Source: Leptobrachium leishanense
Lineage: Eukaryota > Chordata > Amphibia > Anura > Megophryidae
Direction: 5' to 3'
Assembly: GCA_009667805.1 (NCBI GenBank)
Contig: CM019067.1
Coordinates: forward strand, 162,583,049 to 162,647,048
Length of the DNA stretch: 64,000 nt
The notes beneath the pieces are model-generated. The model was not told the origin of the DNA. It saw only the letters and a program-made list of their open reading frames with translations, and searched no databases. The first letter of the stretch is position 1. Each line of letters begins with the position of its first letter. Below, one piece after another: positions 44,163 to 54,336 of this stretch. The position numbers and the translations under genes were made by a program.

Positions 44163-45531
44163 GTACCCCCCTCTCCACGGGAGGCCACCGGACGACCAAC
44201 AGGACGAGCGGCAGGACGACCACCAGGGCGATCGGGGTGTGAGGCATGGAACGCCCTGACCAACCTAGAGGCAGACATGTCGGAAGCTGGAATCCAGGAC
44301 CGGTCTTCTGGACCATAACCCACCCAATCGACCAAGTACTGCAGAGCGCCCCTGCACAGCCTAGAATCCAAAACCCTCCTAACCTCATACTCAGATTCAC
44401 CATCAACCTGAATAGGTGGAGGAGGAGGAACGACCCGCGTGTACCTGTTACACAACAATGGCTTCAGTAAGGAGGTGTGGAAGACGTTGTGCATGTGAAG
44501 ATGTTTAGGAAGGGCAAGAGCATAAGCCACAGGATTAATGCGGCAAATGATCTTATATGGACCTATAAACCGAGGTGCAATTTTCATAGAAGGCACCCGC
44601 AACTTCACGTTCCTAGTGGACAACCAAACTCTATCCCCCACGTTATAGGAGGGAGCTTGTAACCTATGCCTGTCAGCCTTGCGTTTCTGGACAGCAACAT
44701 TGCGCTCCATATTTTCTCGAATCTGTCTCCAAATCTCTTGCAGTTGAGTGAGATGGTCATCGAGAGCCGGGATGGCCTGTTCAGTAAACTGAAGCGGTAG
44801 AGCCGGAGGGAAAAAACCATAGATGGCAGAAAAAGGAGAGTGGCCAGTGGTCTCGTTAATGGCGTTATTACGTGCATACTCAGCCCAGGGCAACAACTCC
44901 GACCAATTGTCTTGTTGTTGTGTGGTAAAGCAACGTATGTACTGCTCGAGACCCTGATTTGCCCTCTCTGCTGCCCCATTGGTTTGTGGATGATATGCTG
45001 AAGAGAAGGCCAATCGCACCCCCACCTCTGCACAGAAAACCCTCCAGAAATGAGAGACAAACTGGGCTCCTCTGTCAGAGACTATTTCAGACGGAACCCC
45101 ATGTATTCGTACAATCTCTGTAGCAAATACAACCGCTAGTTCTTTGGCTGTAGGAAGCTTAGGTAGAGGGACAAAATGAGCCATTTTGGAGAAGCGGTCT
45201 ACAACTGTCAGAACCACAGTATGACCCTTGGACTTCGGCAAGTCCACAATAAAATCCATAGATAGATGAGACCAAGGCCTCTTAGGCATGGGTAAAGGCT
45301 GCAATAGACCGACAGGCAAGGATTTACTGCTTTTGCTTCTGGCACAGACTTGACAAGCCAAAACAAACAGACGTACGTCCTGTCGCATGGTGGGCCACCA
45401 GAACTGTCTGGAGATACTGGTAAGAGTCTTAGTAATACCAGGATGACCAGCTGGTTTAGAATCATGAAACATTATGAGTAATTCTTGTCTTTCCTTTTCA
45501 GGTACAAACAACATATCTGGAGGCTTGTCAG
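44096..45531 (-). pseudogene. Chromovirus integrase and chromodomain (copy 2)
   Basis: This frame is out of register with the RT frame because of the 37-bp deletion. It contains the H2C2 zinc-binding region, the integrase core D, D, E motifs (MDFIVDLP, SDRGAQF, NGAAERANQ), the GPY region and the chromodomain (YLVDWVGYGPEDRSWIP). Where copy 1 has a TGA before the polypurine tract, this copy has a sense codon, so the frame runs about 66 nt into the 3' LTR. Confidence 0.9.
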
Positions 45532-47257
45532 GAAAGGCGAGGAGACAGACAAGACTGTGGAAGCCACAATACGTTCAGGAGGAACTATAGGATTGTGGTC
45601 TTGTGTATTAGACTCATACGGGTCATATTGACGAGATAAGGCATCAGCCTTTACATTGCGGTCACCTGGTTTGTAAGTCAATACAAAATTAAACCGAGAC
45701 AGTAGCAATGACCACCTGGCCTGTCTCGCGTTCAAACGTTTAGCATCCCCGATGTATGTAAGGTTCTTATGATCAGTAATTATCAATAAAGGGTCAAGAG
45801 TACCTTCCAACAAATGTCTCCACTCTGATAGGGCAGACACAATAGCAAGCAATTCTCTGTTACCGATATCATAATTGCGTTCTGCTGGTGATAATTTTCT
45901 TGAAAAGAACCCACAAGGATGTAGAGGTTTTCCTGGAGACTCTCTTTGAGACAGGACAGCCCCAATGCCTATCTCGGAAGCATCAACCTCAAGAACAAAC
46001 GGAATCCTGGGATCAGGATGCCGTAACACGGGAGCGGAAGTGAAAGCTTGTTTGAGGGCTTCGAATGCTTGTTTGGATTGAGAAGACCAGATCTGGTTCT
46101 TCAGACCTTTACGTGTCATATTAATGATAGGGGAGGCTACAGCGGAATAATTCTTGATAAATCTCCTATAATAGTTGGAAAACCCCAGAAACCTCTGTAT
46201 GGCCTTGAGACATTGAGGGAGAGGCCATTCTGAGATGGCCGTGAGTTTAGAAGGATCCATCTCAAAACCTTCTGGAGTGATAATATACCCAAGGAATTTC
46301 ACAGTAGTAATGTCGAATAAACACTTCTCTAGTTTGCAATAAAGACCATTGTCCAGTAATTTTGCTAATACCTGTCTGACATGTGCATGGTGGGTTTTCA
46401 GATCGGGAGAGTAAATCAATATATCGTCTAGGTATACTATAACAAAGGTTTGTAAGAAATCTCTGAGCACATCATTAATAAAATCCTGGAATACCGCTGG
46501 AGCATTAGAAAGACCGAAAGGCATGACCAAGTATTCATAATGCCCACTCCTGGTGTTAAGTGCTGTTCTCCACTCATGCCCCTCTTTTATACGTATCAGG
46601 TTGTAAGCTCCTCTTAAATCAAGTTTTGTGTATACTGCTGACCCCCTTAACCTGTCGAACAGTTCTGATATGAGAGGGATAGGGTACACGTTCTTAATGG
46701 TGATCTTGTTAAGCCCCCTATAATCGATACACGGGCGTAAATCTCCCTCTTTTTTAGACACAAAAAAGAACCCAGCCCCTGCTGGAGAAGAGGAACGTCG
46801 GATAAAACCTCTCTCCAAATTCTCCTTTATGTACTCTTCCATAATTTGGTTCTCCTTTATGGAAAGAGGATATACTTTGCCTCGAGGAGGCATGGTACCA
46901 GGATGAATATCAATGGCACAATCATATGGTCTATGTGGAGGCAGTTTCTCTGCCTCTCTTTTATCAAATACAGCTCTGAGGTCGGCGTATTGGTCAGGAA
47001 CCTCTGTAGACAATGGAGGAGCTGTGGGTGTGTTCAGGGCACCGACATGCTGAATGGGTATTAAACAAATCCCAAAACAAGCAGGACTCCAAGACAGTAT
47101 CTCTCCCTTAGCCCAATCAATTACAGGATTATGTTCCACCAACCAAGGGAAACCAAGTACAACAGGATTGGAAGGTGAATGGATAACTTGAAATATGATT
47201 TCTTCTTTATGCAAGAGACCAGTGGTAAGAACCACTGTAACCGTATCGTGAGTAATC
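45472..47257 (-). pseudogene. Chromovirus reverse transcriptase and RNase H (copy 2)
   Basis: An open frame of nearly 590 codons carries the end of the protease region, the complete RT (including [31 protein letters not shown] and catalytic YLDDILIYS), the thumb (FLGYIITPEG, RFLGFSNYYRRFI) and RNase H (VDASEIGIGAVLSQ, TDHKNLTY, ADALSRQ). It is uninterrupted here, unlike in copy 1. It leaves frame at a 37-bp deletion near 45531, before the integrase. RT and RNase H would convert element RNA to DNA in the particle. Confidence 0.92.
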
Positions 47258-48436
47258 CTAGGGCAGGATAACGGTCTGCCGTCTATGGCTTCGACGGCTA
47301 GGGTGTGTCTCTCTTACAACCAGAGGTAGAGAAATGGAAGAAGCGTAGTTAACATCGATAAAGTTGCCAGCAGCCCCAGAATCCAAAAAAGCGGTAGTAT
47401 GTGTGGTCTTGGTCTCCCAAGCCAAGGATACTGGTAACATAAGTTTAGTGTCTTTGACAGGAGACATGCACGTCACACCCAAGGCCTGTCTCCTCAGCTG
47501 CCTTAGGTACGGTAGTTTTTCCGGCTTATCATGCATCTCAGGACGAGTAGGACATTGAAATCGTACATGACCCCCCAAACCACAATACAGGCACAATCCC
47601 TCACGAAAACGCCTTGTTCTCTCTTCCTCTGTAAGCCTAGTACGGCCTAGTTGCATAGGCTCAGAGGGAGGAGATAACTCTCTTGGTGGTGCCTGAAAGA
47701 CAGGGGCCAACCTAGGTAACGGTCTCTTGGGCTTCTCTCTTGGAGTCCTTCTGTCCCTTATCTGATTATCCAGATCTATACAATAAACAATGAGTTCACA
47801 CAATACCTCAGGTAGTTTACGTGGATCCAATTCATGCATCAATGACTCTGATAACCCCTCCATAAAAGCCAGAACCAGTGTCTCATTTGTCCAGTTCACA
47901 TCAGAGATCAAAGTTTTAAATTCTATGGCATAATCAGAAACAGTCCTGTTCCCTTGACGTATGCGGAACAAGGATTTGCCAGCTACCGTGGCCTTTCTGG
48001 TAGGATTAAATGTACGTTGTAACTCGGCTATGAATTCTTTATAATCCCGTATGATAGGCTTCTCTGCCTCCCATAACGGAGTCGCCCATGTCAATGCTCT
48101 GCCAGACAGATGATTAATAATGAACCCCACTTTGGCAATGTCAGAGAAAAACATCTGTGGATTTAATTTAAAATGAATATCCACATGGACCAAAAATCCC
48201 CGGCACTCTGAGGGAGTACCGTCAAACCTCATAGGAGCAGTCATGTGTACCTGGGATGTCTGAACGACAGGGGACACAGGTATATCAAGCGGGGATTCAA
48301 CCCCAGCTGGTTCCAGGTGAGCCGTACGAGTCAGGATAGTTTGTAAGGCAATAGCAAACTGATCCATCCTATGATCCTGCTCTTCCTGTCTGGATACAAA
48401 GTTAGCCAAGTGCTGTGTTAAGTCTGCGGGATCCAT
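47258..48436 (-). pseudogene. Chromovirus gag-protease (copy 2), frameshifted after protease
   Basis: A 392-codon frame starts at an ATG 16 nt inside the 5' LTR. It reads through Gag, the CCHC knuckle (CLYCGLGGHVRFQC) and, without a break, into the aspartic protease (LDSGAAGNF). This shows that gag and pol form one frame in this family. It ends out of frame because of a 1-bp net insertion near 47300 (CTAGGGTGTGTC here, CTAAGGGTGTC in copy 1). Confidence 0.88.
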
Positions 48437-48452
48437 AGTGGCCAGATCTTAA

Positions 48453-49000
48453 TGTCACGGTTCCCAGATCCCACCACGCAGTACTTAACACCCCACACTC
48501 CACAGAGCCCAGAAGCTACCAACAGAGTAGCCGTGAAAGATCTCTAACTGTCTGGTCCTTAGAATTGGCCAGGTAAACTAGCTAGACAGAAAGGGTTAAC
48601 AACACAGGGAGTAGTCAGCCGAGCCAGAATCAGGAATACAGAGTTCAGAATGGTCAAATGGAATAGCCGGGTCGATATCAGAGCAGTGGCGTAGTACAAG
48701 AAAATGGTCTAGGGCAACAGAAGGCAGAATAGTCAGAAACAAGCAGAGGTCAATAACGGGTTAATTCAATATAGCAGTCAGGTACAAGGAGCTCAGGTAT
48801 GGATAACCACGATCTGGCAACTGCTGAGAATACACTGAGGGTTTTTAAAGACCTTCACCAGGCCACGCCCCCCACTCAAGCCGCGCCTCATGCAACCACC
48901 TCCCTGCCTGTCTCCATTTAAACCGGGCATTGGTCAGCGAGCAGCATCAGACATGCTGCCCTCAAGCACACAGGAAGGGCTGGAAGCTCCCAACGTCACA
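48453..49000 (-). repeat. 5' LTR of chromovirus copy 2
   Basis: On the minus strand it starts TGTGACGTTGGG and ends CCGTGACA. The predicted RNA start AGTTGCCAGATC is at 48822-48811, and the complementary site is at 48437-48448 just inside the LTR. Confidence 0.85.
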
Positions 49001-49005
49001 AGAAG

Positions 49006-49907
49006 CTGCTCAAACACTCGGTCTTTTTCAGGATGAAGAATTATGGGACTTGACTCTTCACGAAGCTTCAAGTGAGATGATGCCTCAACTGCTTCGAGAG
49101 CTTTTTGCCAACATTTGTGCCCTTGCATCTCCACCAAATGCAAAACAACTATTTGAAAAATATAAACAACAACTCATTGAAGACTTATCAAGACACCCTG
49201 GCCACACACCAGACTGCCAACCATGTCTCAATAATGCTCTATTAGACATTCAAGACATTTTAATTGTTAACGGGAAAAAATGTCAGGATTTCGGTTTACC
49301 AACGCCTACCGACTATTCAACCGTCAAAACAACAGATATCTATGATGCAGTTCCTGAAAGTCACATAGGAGTACAAATGCAGGCGGCTTTAAATGATCTA
49401 CAAAGAGAAACTTTTGAAGACATTCTTTCTGCCACCCAAAACGATACATTACCCCAAAGGTGTTACTTTCTCGATGGTCCTGGAGGTAGTGGCAAAACAT
49501 ACTATACCAAACTTTATTGCATTCATTTAGAGGAAACAAAGAGGTAGCATTAGCTGTTGCTTCTACTGGAATTGCTGCTAATTTACTAGAGGGTGGACGC
49601 ACATATCACTCACAATTTAAACTGCCTGTTCCTTTGTTGGACACTTCATCATCTTCCATGAGGCAAACATCTAATGATGCCACAATCCTTAGAAAAACAA
49701 AAATTATAATTTGGGATGAATCAACCATGGCTCCAAGTGATGCTCTCAGATGCGTTGACAAACTACTGCAAGAGCTCATGAAAAACAACAAACCTTTTGG
49801 CGGTAAAACTATTATCCTCGGAGGCGATTTCCGACAAACTCTACCTGTTGTGGCACATGGCAGTCGATCAGCAATCGTTGAATCCAGCATTAAATTCAAT
49901 ACACTAT
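49006..49907 (+). pseudogene. Helitron helicase, first part (Walker A and B)
   Basis: The Rep-helicase gene resumes after the chromovirus. The frame from about 49006 to 49545 holds the linker (CLNNALLDIQDILI) and the Pif1-type Walker A motif GPGGSGKT (49476-49499). A frameshift near 49520 moves the reading to the next frame, which carries VASTGIAANLLEGGRT and the Walker B motif IIIWDES (Asp-Glu at 49715-49720) and LGGDFRQTLPVV. It is interrupted at 49908 by a DNA transposon. The helicase would unwind DNA during Helitron transfer. Confidence 0.9.
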
Positions 49908-50823
49908 CAGGGTTATCCAAAGAGATTCGAAAAGTCACCGTACGTTCAGTGACTTTTCGTTCTCTTCAATGCGGTTCCTTTTGCCAATCCCATTTCGGTG
50001 ACCCTGCGGTGTATTCAGCCAACACCACAGGGTCCCCGAATTGCAGGGAAAAGCTGCCGCAAACCTGACGAAAACTAACCGCAAAACCCCCCGAATGCAC
50101 GCAGAAACCCCCCAAAAACATCTGGATTAACCTGCGAAAACCAAGGAAAAAGCCCAAGCAGGAGCCGATCGCACACAGCCGAAGCAGCCGAAGCAGCTGA
50201 GACTGCAGACGAGGGAGGTGAATAAATTAGCAAAACCATTTGTATGAAATCTGTGAAAATGAAACGCTGTTTGCAAAGAAACTACTGAGCGAAAATGTCT
50301 GAGATTTGCACATGAGGTCCAGGGAATGATAATAAAAAGGGCTGTTACAGAAAAAATAAGTAAACTTAAAAAAAATCAAAAAAAATCGGACTTTTATAAG
50401 AAAAAAAAAAGAAAAATGCTTAAAGTATCCTAAAAAATCTATAAATAAAGAGACTTTTTGCTGCAGAATTTTATAATGAACGGTTTATTAGATACTGAAT
50501 TAAAACGGGAATATTTTTAACATTGAAGCCTATGGGATTCTCCTCAATAAATTTGCCGAATTAAACCACCGAATGGCAGGGCATTAGGGGAACCTTTCAC
50601 TGCTGGTTTGTGTTCTCTGAATAGCCGAAGCAGTGCCTTTTCATGGGGATTTCACTGTCTTCGAATAGGCACCGAACAGGCACCGTATGTTCAGGCAATT
50701 CGCCAGGATTTGGCGAATTGCCTGCTCTCTGAATACCCGAATGGCCAGGAAAGGTAACCGAACGCTGATTTTCAGCATTCGGTTATCTTTGTCAAGTAAT
50801 TCGGATCTCTTTGGATAACCCTG
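49908..50823. mobile_element. CAGGGTTATCC-family DNA transposon, 916 bp, complete
   Basis: It begins CAGGGTTATCCAAAGAGAT and ends ATCTCTTTGGATAACCCTG, with TAT on both sides (49905-49907 and 50824-50826). Taking out the element plus one TAT rejoins the helicase frame across the site, which fixes the ends. The interior shares blocks with the 4172 and 17109 elements. It carries no transposase. Confidence 0.88.
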
Positions 50824-51539
50824 TATGGGATAAATTTAAGATCATAAAGCTGCAAACAAATGTAAGATCTGTGGATCCAGAGTTCAGCTCTTGGCTAATA
50901 AAACCTGGCGATGGAAAACTCACTAACAAACATGGCTTCCATCAAGATATTTTTCAGATACCACCTAAAATGATCTGCAAAAACTCCATTGTCAAGGAAA
51001 TTTATGGTGACCATTTACACCCTGATGATATTTCAACGTTTGAGAAAACTGCAATTTTATGCCCCAAAAATTGTGATGTGGACAACATCAATGAAGAAGT
51101 GCTTAGTTTGTTAGAAGGTGAGAGCTACACTTATTTAAGCACTGATTCTATTGATGATGAATCCCAGGAAGACAAGGAAAATTACCCCATTGAGTTCTTA
51201 AATGAATTGGCTCCTTCTGGGATGCCAGTTCATAAACTGAAACTCAAAATTGGCTGTATTATTATGCTCCTGCGTAACCTGAATACAAAGAGAGGCCTGT
51301 GTAATGGAACAAGACTGATTGTGACAGCTATGCGACAAAATTTGATCATTGCTCAAGTATTGACACCTACCTCTGAACGAAAAAACGTTTTCATTCCTAG
51401 AATTGATTTAGCCCCAAGTAACACCGAACTTCCATTTGTTTTACGAAGGAGACAATTTCCTGTTAAATTGGCATTTGTAATGACTATTAACAAATCCCAA
51501 GGACAAACCTTGGACAGAGTTGGCATATATTTACCAGAA
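50824..51539 (+). pseudogene. Helitron helicase, middle part
   Basis: The helicase resumes at WDKFKIIKLQTNVR and stays open through KTAILCPKNCDVDNINEEVL, GCIIMLLRNLNTKRGLCNGT and TINKSQGQTLDRVGIYLPE. These are the conserved C-terminal helicase motifs of Helitron Pif1-like proteins. The frame then enters the inverted cassette and soon ends. The final segment lies at 54047-54226. Confidence 0.9.
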
Positions 51540-54046
51540 TACAGAAAAAATGGCGTCGCGCCCATACTCACTTATTTTCGGAGGGGCAGCAACTGCCAGG
51601 AGTAACAGCCCAGTCAATGCATAAAACATAACAAGGAAAAAGAGTCTCATCTGCGCGCGTTTCTATGTGTTCCATGTACAACAAAAATGAGGTTTTTGTT
51701 TGTTTCAATGGCCATTGCAACGTAAGCCCACTCGCCACTTCAAGGCACCTCTTTAGAGTGGGTACCTAACAATTGTGACCAAAAGGCCGCTCTACTGAGC
51801 AGCTCCAAGCCCCTCCAGCTGCTTTTCAGCGAAGGAGAGGCAAAGATGGTGGCTTTTATTTATACACGCACCAACACTTCCCATTTGGGATCAAAAACAA
51901 AAACATGGAAAGAGGAACAGCTGCAGAACGACGGACTGGTGTTACAAGCATGATATACATAAATACAGAAAAAATGGCGTCGCGCCCATACTCACTTATT
52001 TTCGGAGGGGCAGCAACTGCCAGGAGTAACAGCCCAGTCAATGCATAAAACATAACAAGGAAAAAGAGTGTCATCTGCGCTCGTTTCTATGTGTTCCATG
52101 TACAACAAAAATTAGGTTTTTGTTTGTTTCAATGGCCATTGCAACGTAAGCCCACTCGCCACTTCAAGGCACCTCTTTAGAGCGGGTACCTAACATTTGT
52201 GACCAAAAGGCCGCTCTACTGAGCAGCTCCAAGCCCCTCCAGCTGCTTTTCAGCGAAGGAGAGGCCAAGATGGTGGCTTTTATTTATACACGCACCAAAC
52301 ACTTCCCATTTGGGATCAAAAACATGGAAAGAGGAACAGCTGCAGAACGACGGACTGGTGTTACAAGCATGATATACATAAATACAGAAAAAATGGCGTC
52401 GCGCCCATACTCACTTATTTTCGGAGGGGCAGCAACTGCCAGGAGTAACAGCCCAGTCAATGCATAAAACATAACAAGGAAAAAGAGTCTCATCTGCGCG
52501 CGTTTCTATGTGTTCCATGTACAACAAAAATTAGGTTTTTGTTTGTTTCAATGGCCATTGCAACGTAAGCCAACTCGCCACTTCAAGGCACCTCTTTAGA
52601 GTGGGTACCTAACAATTGTGACCAAAAGGCCGCTCTACTGAGCAGCTCCAAGCCCCTCCAGCTGCTTTTCAGCGAAGGAGAGGCAAAGATGGTGGCTTTT
52701 ATTTATACACGCACCAAACACTTCCCATTTGGATCAAAAACAAAAACATGGAAAGAGGAACAGCTGCAGAACGACGGACTGGTGTTACAAGCATGATATA
52801 CATAAATACAGAAAAAATGGCGTCGCGCCCATACTCACTTATTTTCGGAGGGGCAGCAACTGCCAGGAGTAACAGCCCAGTCAATGCATAAAACATAACA
52901 AGGAAAAAGAGTGTCATCTGCGCTCGTTTCTATGTGTTCCATGTACAACAAAAATGAGGTTTTTGTTTGTTTCAATGGCCATTGCAACGTAAGCCCACTC
53001 GCCACTTCAAGGCACCTCTTTAGAGCGGGTACCTAACATTGTGACCAAAAGGCCGCTCTACTGAGCAGCTCCAAGCCCCTCCAGCTGCTTTTCAGCGAAG
53101 GAGAGGCCAAGATGGTGGCTTTTATTTATACACGCACCAAACACTTCCCATTTGGGATCAAAAACATGGAAAGAGGAACAGCTGCAGAACGACGGACTGG
53201 TGTTACAAGCATGATATACATAAATACAGAAAAAATGGCGTCGCGCCCATACTCACTTATTTTCGGAGGGGCAGCAACTGCCAGGAGTAACAGCCCAGTC
53301 AATGCATAAAACATAACAAGGAAAAAGAGTGTCATCTGCGCTCGTTTCTATGTGTTCCATGTACAACAAAAATGAGGTTTTTGTTTGTTTCAATGGCCAT
53401 TGCAACGTAAGCCCACTCGCCACTTCAAGGCACCTCTTTAGAGTGGGTACCTAACAATTGTGACGCCTTCGCTGAAAAGCAGCTGGAGGGGCTTGGAGCT
53501 GCTCAGTAGAGCGGCCTTTTGGTCACAATTGTTAGGTACCCACTCTAAAGAGGTGCCTTGAAGTGGCGAGTGGGCTTATGTTGCAATGGCCATTGAAACA
53601 AACAAAAACCTCATTTTTGTTGTACATGGAACACATAGAAACGAGCGCAGATGACACTCTTTTTCCTTGTTATGTTTTATGCATTGACTGGGCTGTTACT
53701 CCTGGCAGTTGCTGCCCCTCCGAAAATAAGTGAGTATGGGCGCGACGCCATTTTTTCTGTATTTATGTATATCATGCTTGTAACACCAGTCCGTCGTTCT
53801 GCAGCTGTTCCTCTTTCCATGTTTTTGTTTTTGATCCCAAATGGGAAGTGTTTGGTGCGTGTATAAATAAAAGCCACCATCTTTGCCTCTCCTTCGCTGA
53901 AAAGCAGCTGGAGGGGCTTGGAGCTGCTCAGTAGAGCGGCCTTTTGGTCACAATTGTTAGGTACCCACTCTAAAGAGGTGCCTTGAAGTGGCGAGTGGGC
54001 TTACGTTGCAATGGCCATTGAAACAAACAAAAACCTCATTTTTGTT
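51540..54046. mobile_element. Inverted TATA/leader-ORF cassette, copy 2 (2507 bp)
   Basis: It is inserted in the helicase gene between two exact copies of the 15-bp sequence ATATATTTACCAGAA (51525-51539 and 54047-54061). One copy alone keeps the helicase frame, so the second is a target duplication. The left part is a head-to-tail array of units starting at 51540, 51964, 52383, 52807 and 53225 (periods 424, 419, 424, 418). The right part (about 53464-54046) is an inverted copy of about 1.4 units. Each unit has, on the strand facing away from the centre, TATAAATA, an ATG, a 69-72-codon hydrophobic-leader frame (MTLFFLVMFYALTGLLLLAV) and GTGAGT. No transposase or RT is encoded. Confidence 0.85.
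53862..53869 (+). promoter_or_regulatory. TATA box in cassette unit
   Basis: TATAAATA lies about 149 nt upstream of the ATG at 54011 that opens in frame into the helicase C-terminus. The same octamer recurs in the other units on the minus strand. Promoter activity is inferred from sequence only. Confidence 0.4.
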
Positions 54047-54226
54047 ATATATTTACCAGAACCCGTCTTCAGCCATGGACAACTATATGTTGCATTCTCT
54101 CGAGTCAAGAGCTCTGCGGACGTTAAAATCAAAGTCATCGATGGACGTGAACAAGGCTACCTATTACCAGGGACTGATGCATGTTTCACTAAAAATGTTG
54201 TATTCAAAGAAATTTATTCAAAATAG
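54011..54226 (+). CDS. Chimeric frame: cassette start fused to Helitron helicase C-terminus (71 codons)
   Basis: The frame starts with the cassette ATG (MAIETNKNL...), crosses the insertion junction in frame and continues as the last part of the helicase (LPEPVFSHGQLYVAFSRVKS), including the conserved LYVAFSRV motif, to a TAG at 54224-54226. The helicase part (54047-54226) is the true C-terminus of the Helitron gene. Whether the fusion is expressed is unknown, and it lacks the ATPase motifs. Confidence 0.55.
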   Translation: MAIETNKNLIFVIYLPEPVFSHGQLYVAFSRVKSSADVKIKVIDGREQGYLLPGTDACFTKNVVFKEIYSK

Positions 54227-54308
54227 TCACTAAAAATATTTAACTTTTCTTGATGCTGCTGTGTTTTCCTTTCCACCAACATTCATGCGCACCACACTTA
54301 TCAATAGA

Positions 54309-54336
54309 CTGCCCTCTGGGCATGCTTCCCAGCTAG
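54309..54336 (+). terminator. Helitron 3' terminal hairpin and CTAG
   Basis: TGCCCTCTGGGCA forms a GC-rich hairpin about 12 nt before the terminal CTAG. In Helitrons this hairpin is thought to terminate strand transfer. The equivalent site of the other copy is at 21518-21544. Confidence 0.85.

Larger units (their letters stand above)
43614..49000 (-). mobile_element. Ty3/gypsy chromovirus, copy 2, inserted in Helitron Rep-helicase
   Basis: A 5387-bp minus-strand element of the same family as 23018-31682. The target duplication is AGAAG (43609-43613 and 49001-49005). LTRs are 43614-44162 (3') and 48453-49000 (5'), differing at about ten positions. Domain order and PPT are as in copy 1. Its lesions differ from those of copy 1: a 1-bp insertion after the protease near 47300 and a 37-bp deletion between CAGG repeats near 45531 that shifts the frame between RNase H and integrase. 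It lacks the nested LTR element and so shows that element's empty site. Confidence 0.92.
39174..54336 (+). mobile_element. Decayed autonomous Helitron, 15.2 kb with nested insertions
   Basis: The 5' terminus TCTATATCATAATACA follows A (39173). The 3' terminus is the hairpin TGCCCTCTGGGCA plus a spacer and CTAG (54333-54336), followed by T. Both ends match the non-autonomous Helitron at 18871-21544. It encodes a Helitron replication initiator and Pif1-type helicase in one gene. Insertions inside it are a Harbinger-like MITE (40286-40712), chromovirus copy 2 (43614-49000), a 916-bp transposon (49908-50823) and the inverted cassette (51540-54046). Removing these leaves about 5.8 kb, a normal Helitron size. 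The gene also carries stops and frameshifts, so the copy is dead. Confidence 0.9.

Noticed and set aside
51540..54046. CRISPR array interpretation of the regularly spaced repeats
   Set aside because: Units are about 420 bp, contiguous without spacers, in a vertebrate context and partly inverted.
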